Source: Streptomyces pinistramenti
GTDB taxonomy: Bacteria; Actinomycetota; Actinomycetes; Streptomycetales; Streptomycetaceae
Reading direction: 5' to 3'
Assembly: GCF_020564935.1 (NCBI RefSeq)
Contig: NZ_JAJCXB010000001.1
Span: 62,001 to 126,000 of the forward strand
Length of the DNA: 64,000 nt
The notes beneath the pieces are model-generated. The model did no database searches, was not told the DNA's origin, and was given only the letters and a program-made list of their open reading frames with translations. The first letter of the stretch is position 1, and each line of letters starts with the position of its first letter. A program made the translations under genes and the position numbers. Shown piece after piece: positions 17,443 to 25,854 of the stretch.

Positions 17443-18870
17443 ATGGGGCAACGACACCACGACGGGGCAACGGACCAGGTCTGGGCAGCGCTCGGCGGCG
17501 CTCCGGAACTGACGCAACGCCTCGCGTACGGCGGACCGCCCGGCCTGCTGCCGGCCCGGCTGCCGGTGCGGGCACTGGCCCGCGCCACCGTCGCCGGCTG
17601 CGCACTGGCCGCGGCCGAGCTGACCGCGCTGCGCACCGGCCGGCCGCTGCCTGCCGTACAGGTCGACGAGGGTGCCGTCGCCACCGCCTTCGTCAGCGAA
17701 CGCCATCTGCGGATCGACGGCCGCGCCCCCACCTCGTTCGCCCCCCTCTCCCGCTTCTGGCGCACCGCCGACGGCTGGGTGCGCACCCACGCCAACTCCC
17801 CGCACCACCGGGACCGGCTGCTGCACGCGCTCGGCCTGCCGCCGACCGCGCAACCCGCCGATGTCGAGGCCGAGTTCGCGGGCCGCAGGGCCGAGGAGAT
17901 CCAGGAGACCGTGTACGCGGCGGGCGGCCTCGCGGTCGCCGCCCACAGCCCGCAGGAGTGGGCCGCACACGGACAGGGCGCCGCGGTGGCCACTCACCCG
18001 CTGCTCACCCGCCAGCCCATCGGCGGCGGCGCCCCGCCGCGCCCGCTGCCCGCCCTGGCCGGCGATCCGCTGCTGCCCGTACAGGGGCTGCGGGTGCTCG
18101 ACCTGACCCGGGTGATCGCCGGGCCGGTCGCCACCCGCACCCTCGCGCTGCTCGGCGCCGATGTGCTGCGCATCGACGCGCCGCAGCTGCCGGAGAGCCA
18201 GGACGCGCACAACGACACGGGCTTCGGGAAGCGCTCGGCGGCCCTGGACCTCGGCAGCCGCTCCGGCCGGGCCGCCTTCGACGGCCTGCTGGCCGACGCG
18301 GACGTGGTCGTCACCGGCTACCGTCCCGGCTGCCTCGACCGGTTCGGCCTGGCGCCCGAAGCGCTCGCCGAACGCCGCCCGGGACTCGTCGTCGCGCGGC
18401 TCTCCGCCTGGGGCGATGACGGCCCGTGGGGCGGCCGCCGCGGCTTCGACAGCCTGGTGCAGGTGGCCACCGGAATCGCCGCCGTCGAGGCACACGAGGA
18501 CGGCACCCCCGGCGCGCTGCCCGCCCAGGCACTCGACCACGGAACGGGCTACCTGCTGGCCGCCGCGGTACTCCGCTCCCTCACCGAGCAGGCCGGGAAC
18601 GGCGGTTCGACGCTCACCACGCTCGCCCTCGCCCGCACCGCACGCTGGCTCCTGCACGGCCTCACGGACCCCGAGCACGGCCGCACGGATCACGCGCCGG
18701 AACACCGCGCCGCCGCGGAACCCTACGACCCCGACCGCTACCTGAGCACCGTCGACGGCCCGGCCGGACGGCTGCGCCACGCCCTGTCCCCGGTCTCGTT
18801 CGACGGCGGCCCCGGCACCTGGGCCACGCCGCCGGGACACTGCGGCGCCGACGCTCCGGTGTGGCGCTGA
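17443..18870 (+). CDS. CaiB/BaiF-family CoA transferase
   Basis: The 475-residue protein is a class III CoA transferase, which moves CoA between organic acids through an acyl-Asp intermediate. The core motif VQGLRVLDLTRVIAGPVATRTLALLGADVLRID (about residues 207-240) is followed by GFGKRSAALDL and PGCLDRFGL. The region ALDHGTGYLLAAAVL carries the likely catalytic Asp. About 200 residues precede the core and look like a degenerate repeat of the same fold, making it longer than the usual 400. It is divergent from the P450. Substrate unknown. Confidence 0.85.
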   Translation: MGQRHHDGATDQVWAALGGAPELTQRLAYGGPPGLLPARLPVRALARATVAGCALAAAELTALRTGRPLPAVQVDEGAVATAFVSERHLRIDGRAPTSFAPLSRFWRTADGWVRTHANSPHHRDRLLHALGLPPTAQPADVEAEFAGRRAEEIQETVYAAGGLAVAAHSPQEWAAHGQGAAVATHPLLTRQPIGGGAPPRPLPALAGDPLLPVQGLRVLDLTRVIAGPVATRTLALLGADVLRIDAPQLPESQDAHNDTGFGKRSAALDLGSRSGRAAFDGLLADADVVVTGYRPGCLDRFGLAPEALAERRPGLVVARLSAWGDDGPWGGRRGFDSLVQVATGIAAVEAHEDGTPGALPAQALDHGTGYLLAAAVLRSLTEQAGNGGSTLTTLALARTARWLLHGLTDPEHGRTDHAPEHRAAAEPYDPDRYLSTVDGPAGRLRHALSPVSFDGGPGTWATPPGHCGADAPVWR

Positions 18871-18972
18871 CCGGCGGCCCCGTACGGCGGTCCGTACCGG
18901 CGGCGCGATCCGGCCCGCCCCGCCCCGCCCCGGCCCTGGTCAGCGAGGCCCTGGCCTCCGTACGATCGCCCG

Positions 18973-19506
18973 ATGATCACCGATCGCCACCTCGCACAGG
19001 GCCCCCGGGTGGGCATCAGGCCGTTCACCGCGGACGACCGGGAAGAGTTCACGCGGCGGGCGCGGGAGAGCGCCGACGAGCACCGTCCGTGGCTGTTCCC
19101 GCCGGCCGACACCGCCGGGTACGACGCCTACCTGGAGAAGCTGCGGGAGCCGGCCCGCGAGGGCTATCTGATCTGCACGCGCGACGACGGCGCCCTGGCC
19201 GGCTACCTCACGATCAACAACATCGTGCACGGCGGTTTCCGCTGCGGCGCGATCGGCTACGGCGCGTTCGCGCACGCCGCCGGGCGCGGCCTGATGACCG
19301 AGGGCCTGCACCTCGTCCTGCGGCACGCCTTCGACGTGCTGGGCCTGCACCGTCTGGAGGCCAACATCCAGCCCGGCAACGAGCGTTCGATCGCCCTCGT
19401 TCAGCGCGCCGGATTCCGTCTGGAGGGCTTCTCGCCCGACTTCCTCTTCATCGGCGGGGCCTGGCGCGATCACGAGCGCTGGGCGATCACCAGCGAAATG
19501 GTCTGA
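18973..19506 (+). CDS. GNAT N-acetyltransferase, RimJ/RimL type
   Basis: The 177-residue protein belongs to the GNAT group that acetylates ribosomal protein N-termini or small amines. Motif A with acetyl-CoA binding appears as GRGLMTEGLHLVLRHAFD, and motif B as LGLHRLEANIQPGNERSIALVQRAGFRLEG. Start ATG 18973. It ends 13 bases from the convergent MerR gene. The substrate is not evident. Confidence 0.9.
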   Translation: MITDRHLAQGPRVGIRPFTADDREEFTRRARESADEHRPWLFPPADTAGYDAYLEKLREPAREGYLICTRDDGALAGYLTINNIVHGGFRCGAIGYGAFAHAAGRGLMTEGLHLVLRHAFDVLGLHRLEANIQPGNERSIALVQRAGFRLEGFSPDFLFIGGAWRDHERWAITSEMV

Positions 19507-19519
19507 TGCCGGGGACGGT

Positions 19520-19864
19520 TCAGGACTGCGCCAGATAGCCGGCGAGGGCGCTGCGGCTGCGCCGGAGGCCGTCGATCCGCTCGTCCGCGGCCTTCAACTC
19601 CCGCTCCAGGGTGGCCCGCAGATCCTCACACCAGTCGAAGCCCGGGCCCTCGCCCCGGGCGCACGGCAGCACCGAACGGATCACCGCGGTGGGCAGTCCC
19701 GCCTCCAGCAGGGCACGCACCTGCCGCACCCTGACCACCGACTCCTCGTCGTAATAGCGGTAGCCGTTCGGACCGCGCCGGGTGTCCAGCAGGCCCTGCT
19801 CCTCGTAGTACCGCAGCAGCCGCGGACTGACTCCGGTACGCCGGGACAACGCGCCGATCAGCAT
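19520..19864 (-). CDS. MerR-family transcriptional regulator
   Basis: The protein of about 114 residues starts MLIGALSRRTGVSPRLLRYYEEQGLL, a MerR-type winged helix, followed by a short coiled-coil with CARGEGPGFDWCEDL. I prefer ATG 19864; an ATG at 19897 would put the start inside the operator. It is divergent from an FMN reductase gene, and the promoter between them has the wide spacing that MerR proteins correct by bending DNA. It probably activates that gene; two Cys residues could sense oxidants or thiol reagents. Confidence 0.88.
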   Translation of the reverse strand: MLIGALSRRTGVSPRLLRYYEEQGLLDTRRGPNGYRYYDEESVVRVRQVRALLEAGLPTAVIRSVLPCARGEGPGFDWCEDLRATLERELKAADERIDGLRRSRSALAGYLAQS

Positions 19865-19884
19865 CTGACCGCCCCCATCCGATC

Positions 19885-19916
19885 TTGACCTTTCCATCGA
19901 TGTGAAGCTCTAACGT
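19885..19916 (+). promoter_or_regulatory. MerR-type promoter with long spacer
   Basis: A TTGACC -35 (19885-19890) and a TAACGT -10 (19911-19916) are separated by 20 bases, longer than the usual 17-18. The spacer has a dyad centred on CATCGATG with flanking CTT/AAG. The -10 ends six bases before the ATG at 19923, so the downstream gene is probably leaderless. Confidence 0.55.
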
Positions 19917-19922
19917 CGCCCC

Positions 19923-20555
19923 ATGACCGAAACATTCCGTGCCGGCGGTCCGCAGTCGGCCGACACCCGCTCGTTCCTCTTCGTCCTCGGCAGCTCCCGC
20001 CCCGACGGCAACACCGAAACCCTCGCACGGGCCGCGGCCGGCCAGCTGCCCGCCGGTATACCGCAGCGCTGGGTGGACCTGGCGAAGCTGCCGCTGCCCG
20101 ACTTCCAGGACGGACGGCACGAGACCGACACCTCGCCGGGCGGGGCGAACGAGGAGACGCTGCGGCAGGCCACCCTCGAAGCCACCGACATCGTCATCGC
20201 CTCGCCCCTGTACTGGTACACCCTCTCCGCACAGACCAAGCGCTACCTCGACTACTGGTCGGGCTGGCTGACGGTGCCCGGCGCGGACTTCAAGGAGCGG
20301 ATGGCGGGCCGGACCCTGTGGGGCGTGACGGTCATGGCGGACGAGGACGAGGCCGTCGCCGACGGACTGGTGACCACCCTCCGCCACACCGCCGCGTACC
20401 TGGAGATGCGCTTCGGCGGGGTGCTGTTCGGCAACGGCTCCCGGCCCGGCCAGGTGCGGGACGACGAGCGCGCCGAGATCCGCGCCAAGACCTTCTTCCA
20501 GCAGGACGCCCCGTTCGCCCGGTTCCCCCACGACGAGACGGACGGCGGACGGTAG
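19923..20555 (+). CDS. NAD(P)H-dependent FMN reductase/flavodoxin-fold oxidoreductase
   Basis: The 210-residue flavodoxin-like protein has the phosphate-binding loop LGSSRPDGNTETL at residues 22-34, then ASPLYWYTLSAQTKRYLDYW, a stretch that packs on the flavin. Such enzymes reduce quinones, azo or nitro compounds with NAD(P)H. It is transcribed divergently from a MerR regulator through a long-spacer promoter, which suggests induction by redox-active or electrophilic compounds. The ATG lies too close to the -10 for a ribosome site. Confidence 0.85.
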   Translation: MTETFRAGGPQSADTRSFLFVLGSSRPDGNTETLARAAAGQLPAGIPQRWVDLAKLPLPDFQDGRHETDTSPGGANEETLRQATLEATDIVIASPLYWYTLSAQTKRYLDYWSGWLTVPGADFKERMAGRTLWGVTVMADEDEAVADGLVTTLRHTAAYLEMRFGGVLFGNGSRPGQVRDDERAEIRAKTFFQQDAPFARFPHDETDGGR

Positions 20556-20764
20556 CCGACGGCGCCCGCCGGGCCCGGGAGGACGGCCGGTGCGGGCCGG
20601 CGGCGCACAGTGGACGCGTCGCACGCAGCGCGCGACAGTCGTGCCCGGCCGCCTTCAGCGCGGCGTCATACGCCGGCAGCATGCGCCGCCCCGCGGGCCC
20701 GTGGTTTCTCCGCTCAGGTCCGCGGCGCTCCGCCGCCCGCAGCGCCCGGAGTGTGGCCTCCCGG

Positions 20765-21118
20765 TCAGGCGTCCTGCCGCCGGTCGACGTACTCGAAGAT
20801 CGAGCCGTCCGGGTGCCGGGCGACCAGATTGCGGCCGATGGGGGTCGCCAGCGGGCCCGCGATGATGTCCGCGCCCACCGCCTGCAGGTCCGCCACGGCC
20901 TCGTCCACGTCCTTGACCGCTATCGTCGCGGTGACCTTCCGCAGCACCGAGAGTTCCGCCTCCGGGCCGCTCATCAGGAAGAAGCAGCCGACGGCCGCCA
21001 CCGCGACCCCGCCGCGCCGGAAGCGCAGGGCCTCGGCGCCGGTCAGACGTTCGTAGACGCCGATGGCCGAGTCGAGATCGCCGACGCACACGCGCAATGA
21101 GGTCCCCAGAATGTCCAT
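20765..21118 (-). CDS. VOC-family (glyoxalase-like) protein
   Basis: This encodes 117 residues: LRVCVGDLDSAIGVYERLTGAEAL, then VTATIAVKDVDEAVADLQAVGADI, PIGRNLVARHPDGSIFEYVD. The paired beta-alpha-beta modules are typical of the vicinal oxygen chelate superfamily (glyoxalases, dioxygenases, resistance proteins). The C-terminal Glu in FEYVD is a common metal ligand. The start is ATG 21118. Function within the superfamily is unknown. The 209 bases between it and the FMN reductase gene show no gene. Confidence 0.85.
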   Translation of the reverse strand: MDILGTSLRVCVGDLDSAIGVYERLTGAEALRFRRGGVAVAAVGCFFLMSGPEAELSVLRKVTATIAVKDVDEAVADLQAVGADIIAGPLATPIGRNLVARHPDGSIFEYVDRRQDA

Positions 21119-21220
21119 ACGGGGAAGCGTAGTTGAGGGTGCGGCCGACGCGCGATCAGTTGCCGGTGATCGGTCCGGCGGGGCAACGCGGGCCGCCCCG
21201 TGCCGGGTTGATCACCGCCG

Positions 21221-22036
21221 TCACACCCGGCACAGGATCTCGCCGTGCAGCACGGAGAACCAGCCGTCCTCCTCGGCGCCCCACGCACGCCAGGCCCGTG
21301 CGGCCGCCGCCAGCTCCTCCGGCGTGGCATGACCGCCGTCCACCGCGAGCTGTGCGTAACCCGACGAGACCGTGCGGTCCGCCCACAGCTCGCTCCACCA
21401 GCTGCGTTCCTGCGGGGTGTGGTAGCACCAGGTGCCCGTCGTCGCGGTGACGGACTCCGGGGCGAAGCCGGCCTGCCGGGCCCAGGCGTGCAGCCGGCGC
21501 CCGGCGTCCGGCTCGCCGCCGTTGGCGCGGGACACCCGCAGGTACAGCCGCAGCCAGTCGTCCATCCCCTCGATCTCCGGGTACCAGGTCATGGCCGAGT
21601 AGTCCGCATCGCGGACGGCCACGATGCCGCCGGGCTTGGTGACCCGGCGCATCTCGCGCAGGGCCTGGACCGGATCGCCCACGTGCTGGAGCACCTGGTG
21701 GGCGTGGGTCACGCAGAAGGTGTCGTCCGGGTGGTCCAGGGAGTGGACGTCGCCGGTCTCGAAATGGACGTTGGTCAGCCCCCGGCCGCGCGCCGTGGCG
21801 CGGGCCTGCTCCAGGATGTCCGGCGCGTACTCCAGGCCCGTGACGTGGCCGTCCGGTACCAGCTCCGCCAGGTCGGCGGTGATGGTGCCGGGGCCGCAGC
21901 CGATGTCCAGCACCTGCATGTGCGGGCGGATCGAACTCAGCAGGTATCCGGCCGAGTTGGCGGCGGTGCGCCAGGTGTGCGAGCGCAGTACGGACTCGTG
22001 GTGGCCGTGCGTGTAGACGGCGGTTTCCTGCGGCAT
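21221..22036 (-). CDS. SAM-dependent methyltransferase, class I
   Basis: The 271-residue protein shows motif I VLDIGCGPGTITADLAE at about residues 40-56, GLEYAPDILEQA (acidic loop) and VLQHVGDPVQALREMRRVTKPGGIVAVRDAD. This architecture resembles UbiE/COQ5-like and small-molecule methyltransferases. ATG 22036 is chosen because AAGGAG lies just upstream; a longer frame begins in Pro/Ala-rich sequence. No neighbouring biosynthetic genes reveal the substrate. Confidence 0.9.
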   Translation of the reverse strand: MPQETAVYTHGHHESVLRSHTWRTAANSAGYLLSSIRPHMQVLDIGCGPGTITADLAELVPDGHVTGLEYAPDILEQARATARGRGLTNVHFETGDVHSLDHPDDTFCVTHAHQVLQHVGDPVQALREMRRVTKPGGIVAVRDADYSAMTWYPEIEGMDDWLRLYLRVSRANGGEPDAGRRLHAWARQAGFAPESVTATTGTWCYHTPQERSWWSELWADRTVSSGYAQLAVDGGHATPEELAAAARAWRAWGAEEDGWFSVLHGEILCRV

Positions 22037-22178
22037 GGTCGGCTCCTTCGCATCCGGCGGACCCGGCGCCGCTGCGGGCGGCGCCGGACGCGCCGGGGCC
22101 CGCACGGTCCGCGTACGGATGGCCTCGGCGCGATCAAGCACACGGTACGCCGCAATCTCGAATCATGAGAGTGGCATC

Positions 22179-23663
22179 TCAGGATTCGGGCAGCAGGCGG
22201 TAGACCGTCAGCGCCTCGTTCTCCTTCTCCAGGGTCAACCCGCCCGGAGACGTGGTCACTTCACCGTCGAACGCGAGATCCGTACCGTCCGGCAGGCCGT
22301 CGATCCGCAGCCTGCGCAGCCGTGCCTCGCCGAGCACGGGAGAGGAGCGCGGGGTGCCCGTCAGTGCCGCCGCCAGCAGCCGGGTGCGGGCCAGCCGTCC
22401 GCCGCGCACCACCCGCACATCGAGCACCCCGTCGGCCAGATCGTGCCGCCGTACCGGCGTCAGGCCGAGGCCGCGGTAGGTGCAGTTGCCGGCGAACAAC
22501 ATCCACAACTCCCGCTTGCGGCCGTCCATTTCGACGGTTACCGGCTTCGCCGTCCGCAGCACCTTCCAGGCGGCGAGCACCCCGGCCGGCCAGGCGCCGA
22601 TCCGGCCCGCCCACTGCTCCCTGATCCGCACCAGCTCCGGATAGGCGCCGATGGAGAAGGTGTTGAGGAAGTACTGCCCCTCCCGGTGCGGCCCGGCCCG
22701 GAACCGCGCCAGGTCCACCGCCACCGCCTCACCGCTCTCCACCGCCCGCGCCGCATCGGCGACGCTCTCGATGCCCAGGTCGTAGGCGAAGTGGTTGTGC
22801 GTGCCGCCGGGCAGCACCACCAGCGGCAGGCCGTGCCGGACCGCGACGGCCGCCGCCGCGTTGACCGTGCCGTCGCCGCCGAGCACCCCCAGCGCACCGC
22901 CCTGCCGCGCGGCGCTCTCCGCCGCTTCCTCCAGCGCCTCGTCCAACGCCGGGGCGTCCGGCCCGCCGCAGGTCACCACCTCGGCGTGCGGCAGCGCCCC
23001 GTGCACTTCCCCGGACCGGTCGGGACGGGTGTCGCCGCGCTGGCCGGAACCCTGGTTGGCGACCACGGCCAGGCCGCGGCCGCCGGGCAGCGCAGGGGCG
23101 TCCGCGCGCGGCCTGGCCGGCGGCGCCAACTGGGCCCGGGTCGGCGCCAGTCCGCGCACCGCGAACGCCGCCCCGGCCCCCAGCGCGGCCCCCGCCAGCA
23201 CGTCACCGGGATAGTGCACGCCCGTGTAGACGCGGGAGAACGCCACCGACGCGGCGACCGGCGCCAGCGCGAGCCCCCACCACTTGTTCTCGAAGGCGAC
23301 GCCTGTCGCGAAGGCGACCGCCGACGCCGTGTGCCCCGAAGGGAAGGAGGAGGTGACGGGCTGACGACGCACCTGCCGTATGACGGGCACCGTGTCCAGC
23401 AGCGGCCGCGCGCGCTGCACGGAGCCCTTGCCGAGCGTGTTCACCGTCGCGGACGCCACCGCGAGGGAGGCGACGCCGCGCAGTGCGGCCCGGCGGGCGG
23501 GGCGGCCGCCGAGCGCGGCGGCGCCCGCCGCGATGCCGAGCCACAGCAGTCCGTGGTCCGCGCCACGGGTCAGGCGGGGCAGCACCTGCTGCGCGCCGGG
23601 CCACTCGCGCGAGGCGATGGTGTTGAAGAGCCGCAGGTCGAGTCGGTTCAGGAGCGTTCGCAT
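22179..23663 (-). CDS. PAP2 phosphatase-diacylglycerol kinase fusion protein
   Basis: The 494-residue two-domain protein begins with a membrane PAP2 phosphatase (residues about 1-175), with motifs GKGSVQRARP, PSGHTASAV and SRVYTGVHYPGDVLAG carrying the catalytic His residues. It ends with a DAG kinase/sphingosine kinase domain (about 195-494), with VLGGDGTVNAA and VLPGGTHNHFAYDLGI. One domain removes a phosphate from lipids and the other adds one, so it may interconvert phosphatidate and diacylglycerol or act on undecaprenyl lipids. The start ATG 23663 is chosen because the fold begins there. Confidence 0.9.
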   Translation of the reverse strand: MRTLLNRLDLRLFNTIASREWPGAQQVLPRLTRGADHGLLWLGIAAGAAALGGRPARRAALRGVASLAVASATVNTLGKGSVQRARPLLDTVPVIRQVRRQPVTSSFPSGHTASAVAFATGVAFENKWWGLALAPVAASVAFSRVYTGVHYPGDVLAGAALGAGAAFAVRGLAPTRAQLAPPARPRADAPALPGGRGLAVVANQGSGQRGDTRPDRSGEVHGALPHAEVVTCGGPDAPALDEALEEAAESAARQGGALGVLGGDGTVNAAAAVAVRHGLPLVVLPGGTHNHFAYDLGIESVADAARAVESGEAVAVDLARFRAGPHREGQYFLNTFSIGAYPELVRIREQWAGRIGAWPAGVLAAWKVLRTAKPVTVEMDGRKRELWMLFAGNCTYRGLGLTPVRRHDLADGVLDVRVVRGGRLARTRLLAAALTGTPRSSPVLGEARLRRLRIDGLPDGTDLAFDGEVTTSPGGLTLEKENEALTVYRLLPES

Positions 23664-23783
23664 GCGCCCTCTTGTACCCCAACCCGGCCGGAACAGGCCG
23701 GAACAGGCAGGAACCGGATGCGGCCGGCCGAGGGCCAGCGGAAATCCGGTTGCCGATCCGTCGTGCTGTGCTTGCATGCCCGG

Positions 23784-24221
23784 GTGATCAGGACACGGAA
23801 CGACACCGACCTCGATGCCTGCGCGGCCGTCCTCGCCGACGTGCACACGCACAGCGGCTATCCGCACCACTGGCCCGCCGATCCGGTCCGCTGGCTCACC
23901 CCGGACGGGCTCACCGCCGCCTGGGTCGCCGATGACGGTGGCACCGTCCTCGGCCACGCCGCCCTGTGCGGTGACGAGGTCAGCCGCCTCTACGTCGCCC
24001 CCGCCGCCCGCGGCCAGGGCCTCGGCGGCCGCCTGCTGCGCGTCGCCCAGGACGCGGCCGCGGCCCGCGGACTGCGGCTCGTCCTGGACGTGAAGAGCAC
24101 CGACCGCGCGGCCGTCGCCCTCTACGAACGGCACGGCTGGATCCGCACCGGCACCGGGCAGCAGGACTGGGGAACGGGCGAGCGCGTCACGGTGCACCGG
24201 TACGAGGCACCGGCCTCGTAG
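23784..24221 (+). CDS. GNAT N-acetyltransferase
   Basis: The protein of about 145 residues has VSRLYVAPAARGQGLGGRLLRVAQDAAAARGLRLVLDV, the acetyl-CoA loop Q/R-x-x-G-x-G/A (ARGQGLGG), and ALYERHGWIRTGTG. I chose GTG 23784, where the fold starts (VIRTRNDTD); no clear ribosome site is visible, so the start is uncertain. It is divergent from the PAP2-DAG kinase gene. Substrate unknown. Confidence 0.85.
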   Translation: MIRTRNDTDLDACAAVLADVHTHSGYPHHWPADPVRWLTPDGLTAAWVADDGGTVLGHAALCGDEVSRLYVAPAARGQGLGGRLLRVAQDAAAARGLRLVLDVKSTDRAAVALYERHGWIRTGTGQQDWGTGERVTVHRYEAPAS

Positions 24222-24529
24222 AACGGGCCGCCGCCCCCGCCCGCCATCCGGCGCCCGGCCTGCCAAGCCACCCGGCCCCGCCCCCATTCCGTCGCACGCA
24301 CGAGCGACCCCCATGCCCCCATACGGCCCCGCCGCCCCCGGCCGGTAGGCCGCCAGGTGCGCTCCGCTGACGTGTCGAACCGCCGCCGTCCCCGCGATCT
24401 GCCAAGGTGGGCGAGGCGTGATTCATGTGATGGGCCCACGAACACCGGCCGGGGCCCAGCCCGCCGCACCGGGCCGCGGCCGGCCGCCGTCGGCCCCCCG
24501 TCCAGCCGTCGTGCAATGTGGAGGTACGG
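24222..24529. other. Intergenic region, no gene seen
   Basis: These 308 bases between two plus-strand genes are Pro/Arg-rich in all frames. I see no terminator or operator with confidence. The only useful element is the GTGGAGGT ribosome site at its right end. Confidence 0.4.
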
Positions 24530-25735
24530 ATGCAGCGGACCGCCCCGGATCCGCGTCCGGAGCCGGACCCGCAGGCCGGCTTCCCGGTGCTGCCCGAACT
24601 CGCCGCACACCTCTCCGCCGCAGCCGGCCGCGCCGACCCGGAACCCCCGGGCGGCTCCCGCACCCTGCGCGCCTCGGCCGCCGGCTACTGGGAACGCCGC
24701 GGCCTGGCCACCGACCCGGGTCACCTCCTCGCCGCCCCCGGCGCGCCCGCCCTGCTGCTGGCCCTGTACGCGGCGGCCGACGGAGCCGTGGTGCTGCCGC
24801 GGCCCTGCGCCGAGTGGTACGCGCCGCCGGCCCGGCTGCTGGGACGGCCGGTGCACCTCGCGCCGGTGCCCGCCGAATCGGGCGGCGTGCCCGATCCGTT
24901 CGCGTTCCTGGAGACCGTGCGCAGGGCCCGCATACAGGGTGAGACGCCCCGGGTCGTGGTGCTGTCCGTCGCGGATGACCCGACCGGCACCTGCCCGGCG
25001 CCCGAGCAGCTGCACGAGGTCTGTGAGGCGGCGGCGGGCGAGGGAATGTGGGTGATCAGCGACGAATCGCGCCGCGACCTGCTGCACGATCCGCACGACA
25101 CCGTGGTCCTCAGCCCTGCCGAGATGCTGCCGGACGAGGTCGTGGTGCTGACCGACCTGCGGCCCACCCTTGTCCCCGCCTCCTGGCCCGCGGCACTGGC
25201 CCGCTTCCCCGCCACCGGCCGCGGCACCGCGCTCCACGCCGCAGCCCACGACGCGCTGACCGCCCTGCACTCCCCGCTCCCCGGGCCGCTGGCCTGCGCC
25301 GTCGGCCACGCCCTCGCCGAACCCGACGCCGTACGCGCCCGCACCGCGACGGCCGCACGCGTGTACGGCACCCTCGCCGCCGCCCTCTACCGCACCCTCA
25401 CGGCGGCCGGGGCGCTCTGCCGCCCGCCGCGCTCGGGCAGCCACCTCTACGCCGACCTCGACCCGCTGCGCCGCCCGCTCGCGGCCGCGGGCATCGGCGG
25501 ACCGGCGGCACTGGAGCGGGAGTTGCGGGCCTGGTCGGCGCGCGGCGGGCAGCGCTTCGGGGACGATCCGGGCGCGCTGCGGGTGCGGCTCGGGGCCGAG
25601 GCGCTGCTCGGCGGCGGCCCGGAGCTGCGCCGCCGCGTCCTGGACGTGCCCGACCCGCTCGAACTGCCGCAGATCGCCGAGGCGTTGGCCGGTCTCTCGG
25701 ACGCCCTGACCCGACTCACCGCACGCGGCGGCTGA
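24530..25735 (+). CDS. Aminotransferase-fold protein lacking all lysines
   Basis: The 401-residue protein follows the class I/II aminotransferase plan: DDPTGT at 149-154 (normally NPTGT), ISDES at 176-180 (normally DE-x-Y), and RVRLG at 351-355 near the carboxylate-binding Arg. Where the PLP lysine motif SFSK should be, residues 207-212 read LTDLRP. I found no lysine anywhere in the protein, so a Schiff base with PLP is impossible. It may be a non-catalytic relative. The start ATG 24530 has GGAGG at 24520-24524. An MBL-fold gene follows after 120 bases. Confidence 0.75.
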   Translation: MQRTAPDPRPEPDPQAGFPVLPELAAHLSAAAGRADPEPPGGSRTLRASAAGYWERRGLATDPGHLLAAPGAPALLLALYAAADGAVVLPRPCAEWYAPPARLLGRPVHLAPVPAESGGVPDPFAFLETVRRARIQGETPRVVVLSVADDPTGTCPAPEQLHEVCEAAAGEGMWVISDESRRDLLHDPHDTVVLSPAEMLPDEVVVLTDLRPTLVPASWPAALARFPATGRGTALHAAAHDALTALHSPLPGPLACAVGHALAEPDAVRARTATAARVYGTLAAALYRTLTAAGALCRPPRSGSHLYADLDPLRRPLAAAGIGGPAALERELRAWSARGGQRFGDDPGALRVRLGAEALLGGGPELRRRVLDVPDPLELPQIAEALAGLSDALTRLTARGG

Positions 25736-25782
25736 CCGCGCCGCTGCCCGCCCCGGCAGCCACCGCCCGCCGCCGACGTGGG

Positions 25783-25833
25783 CCCCCGGCTCAACCCCCT
25801 GGCTCAATCCCCCGGCTCAATCCCCTGGTTCAT
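25783..25833. repeat. Four 13-base tandem repeats
   Basis: Units of the form CCCC(C/T)GG(C/T)TCA(A/T) repeat about four times between the aminotransferase-like gene and the next start. They are short and imperfect. They may be polymerase slippage or a binding array; nothing shows which. Confidence 0.6.
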
Positions 25834-25854
25834 TCCACCGAATGGAGCCCCTCG

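Noticed and set aside
22035..23783. Long plus-strand upstream part of the GNAT frame
   Set aside because: It is antisense to the PAP2-DAG kinase gene. Only the last 145 codons, from 23784, look like a real protein.
23784..24221. GNAT gene considered part of the PAP2-DAG kinase operon
   Set aside because: It is on the opposite strand and starts about 120 bases away, so it is a divergent neighbour.
25783..25833. Tandem repeats considered as a CRISPR or centromere-like array
   Set aside because: Units are only 13 bases, have no unique spacers, and number about four.
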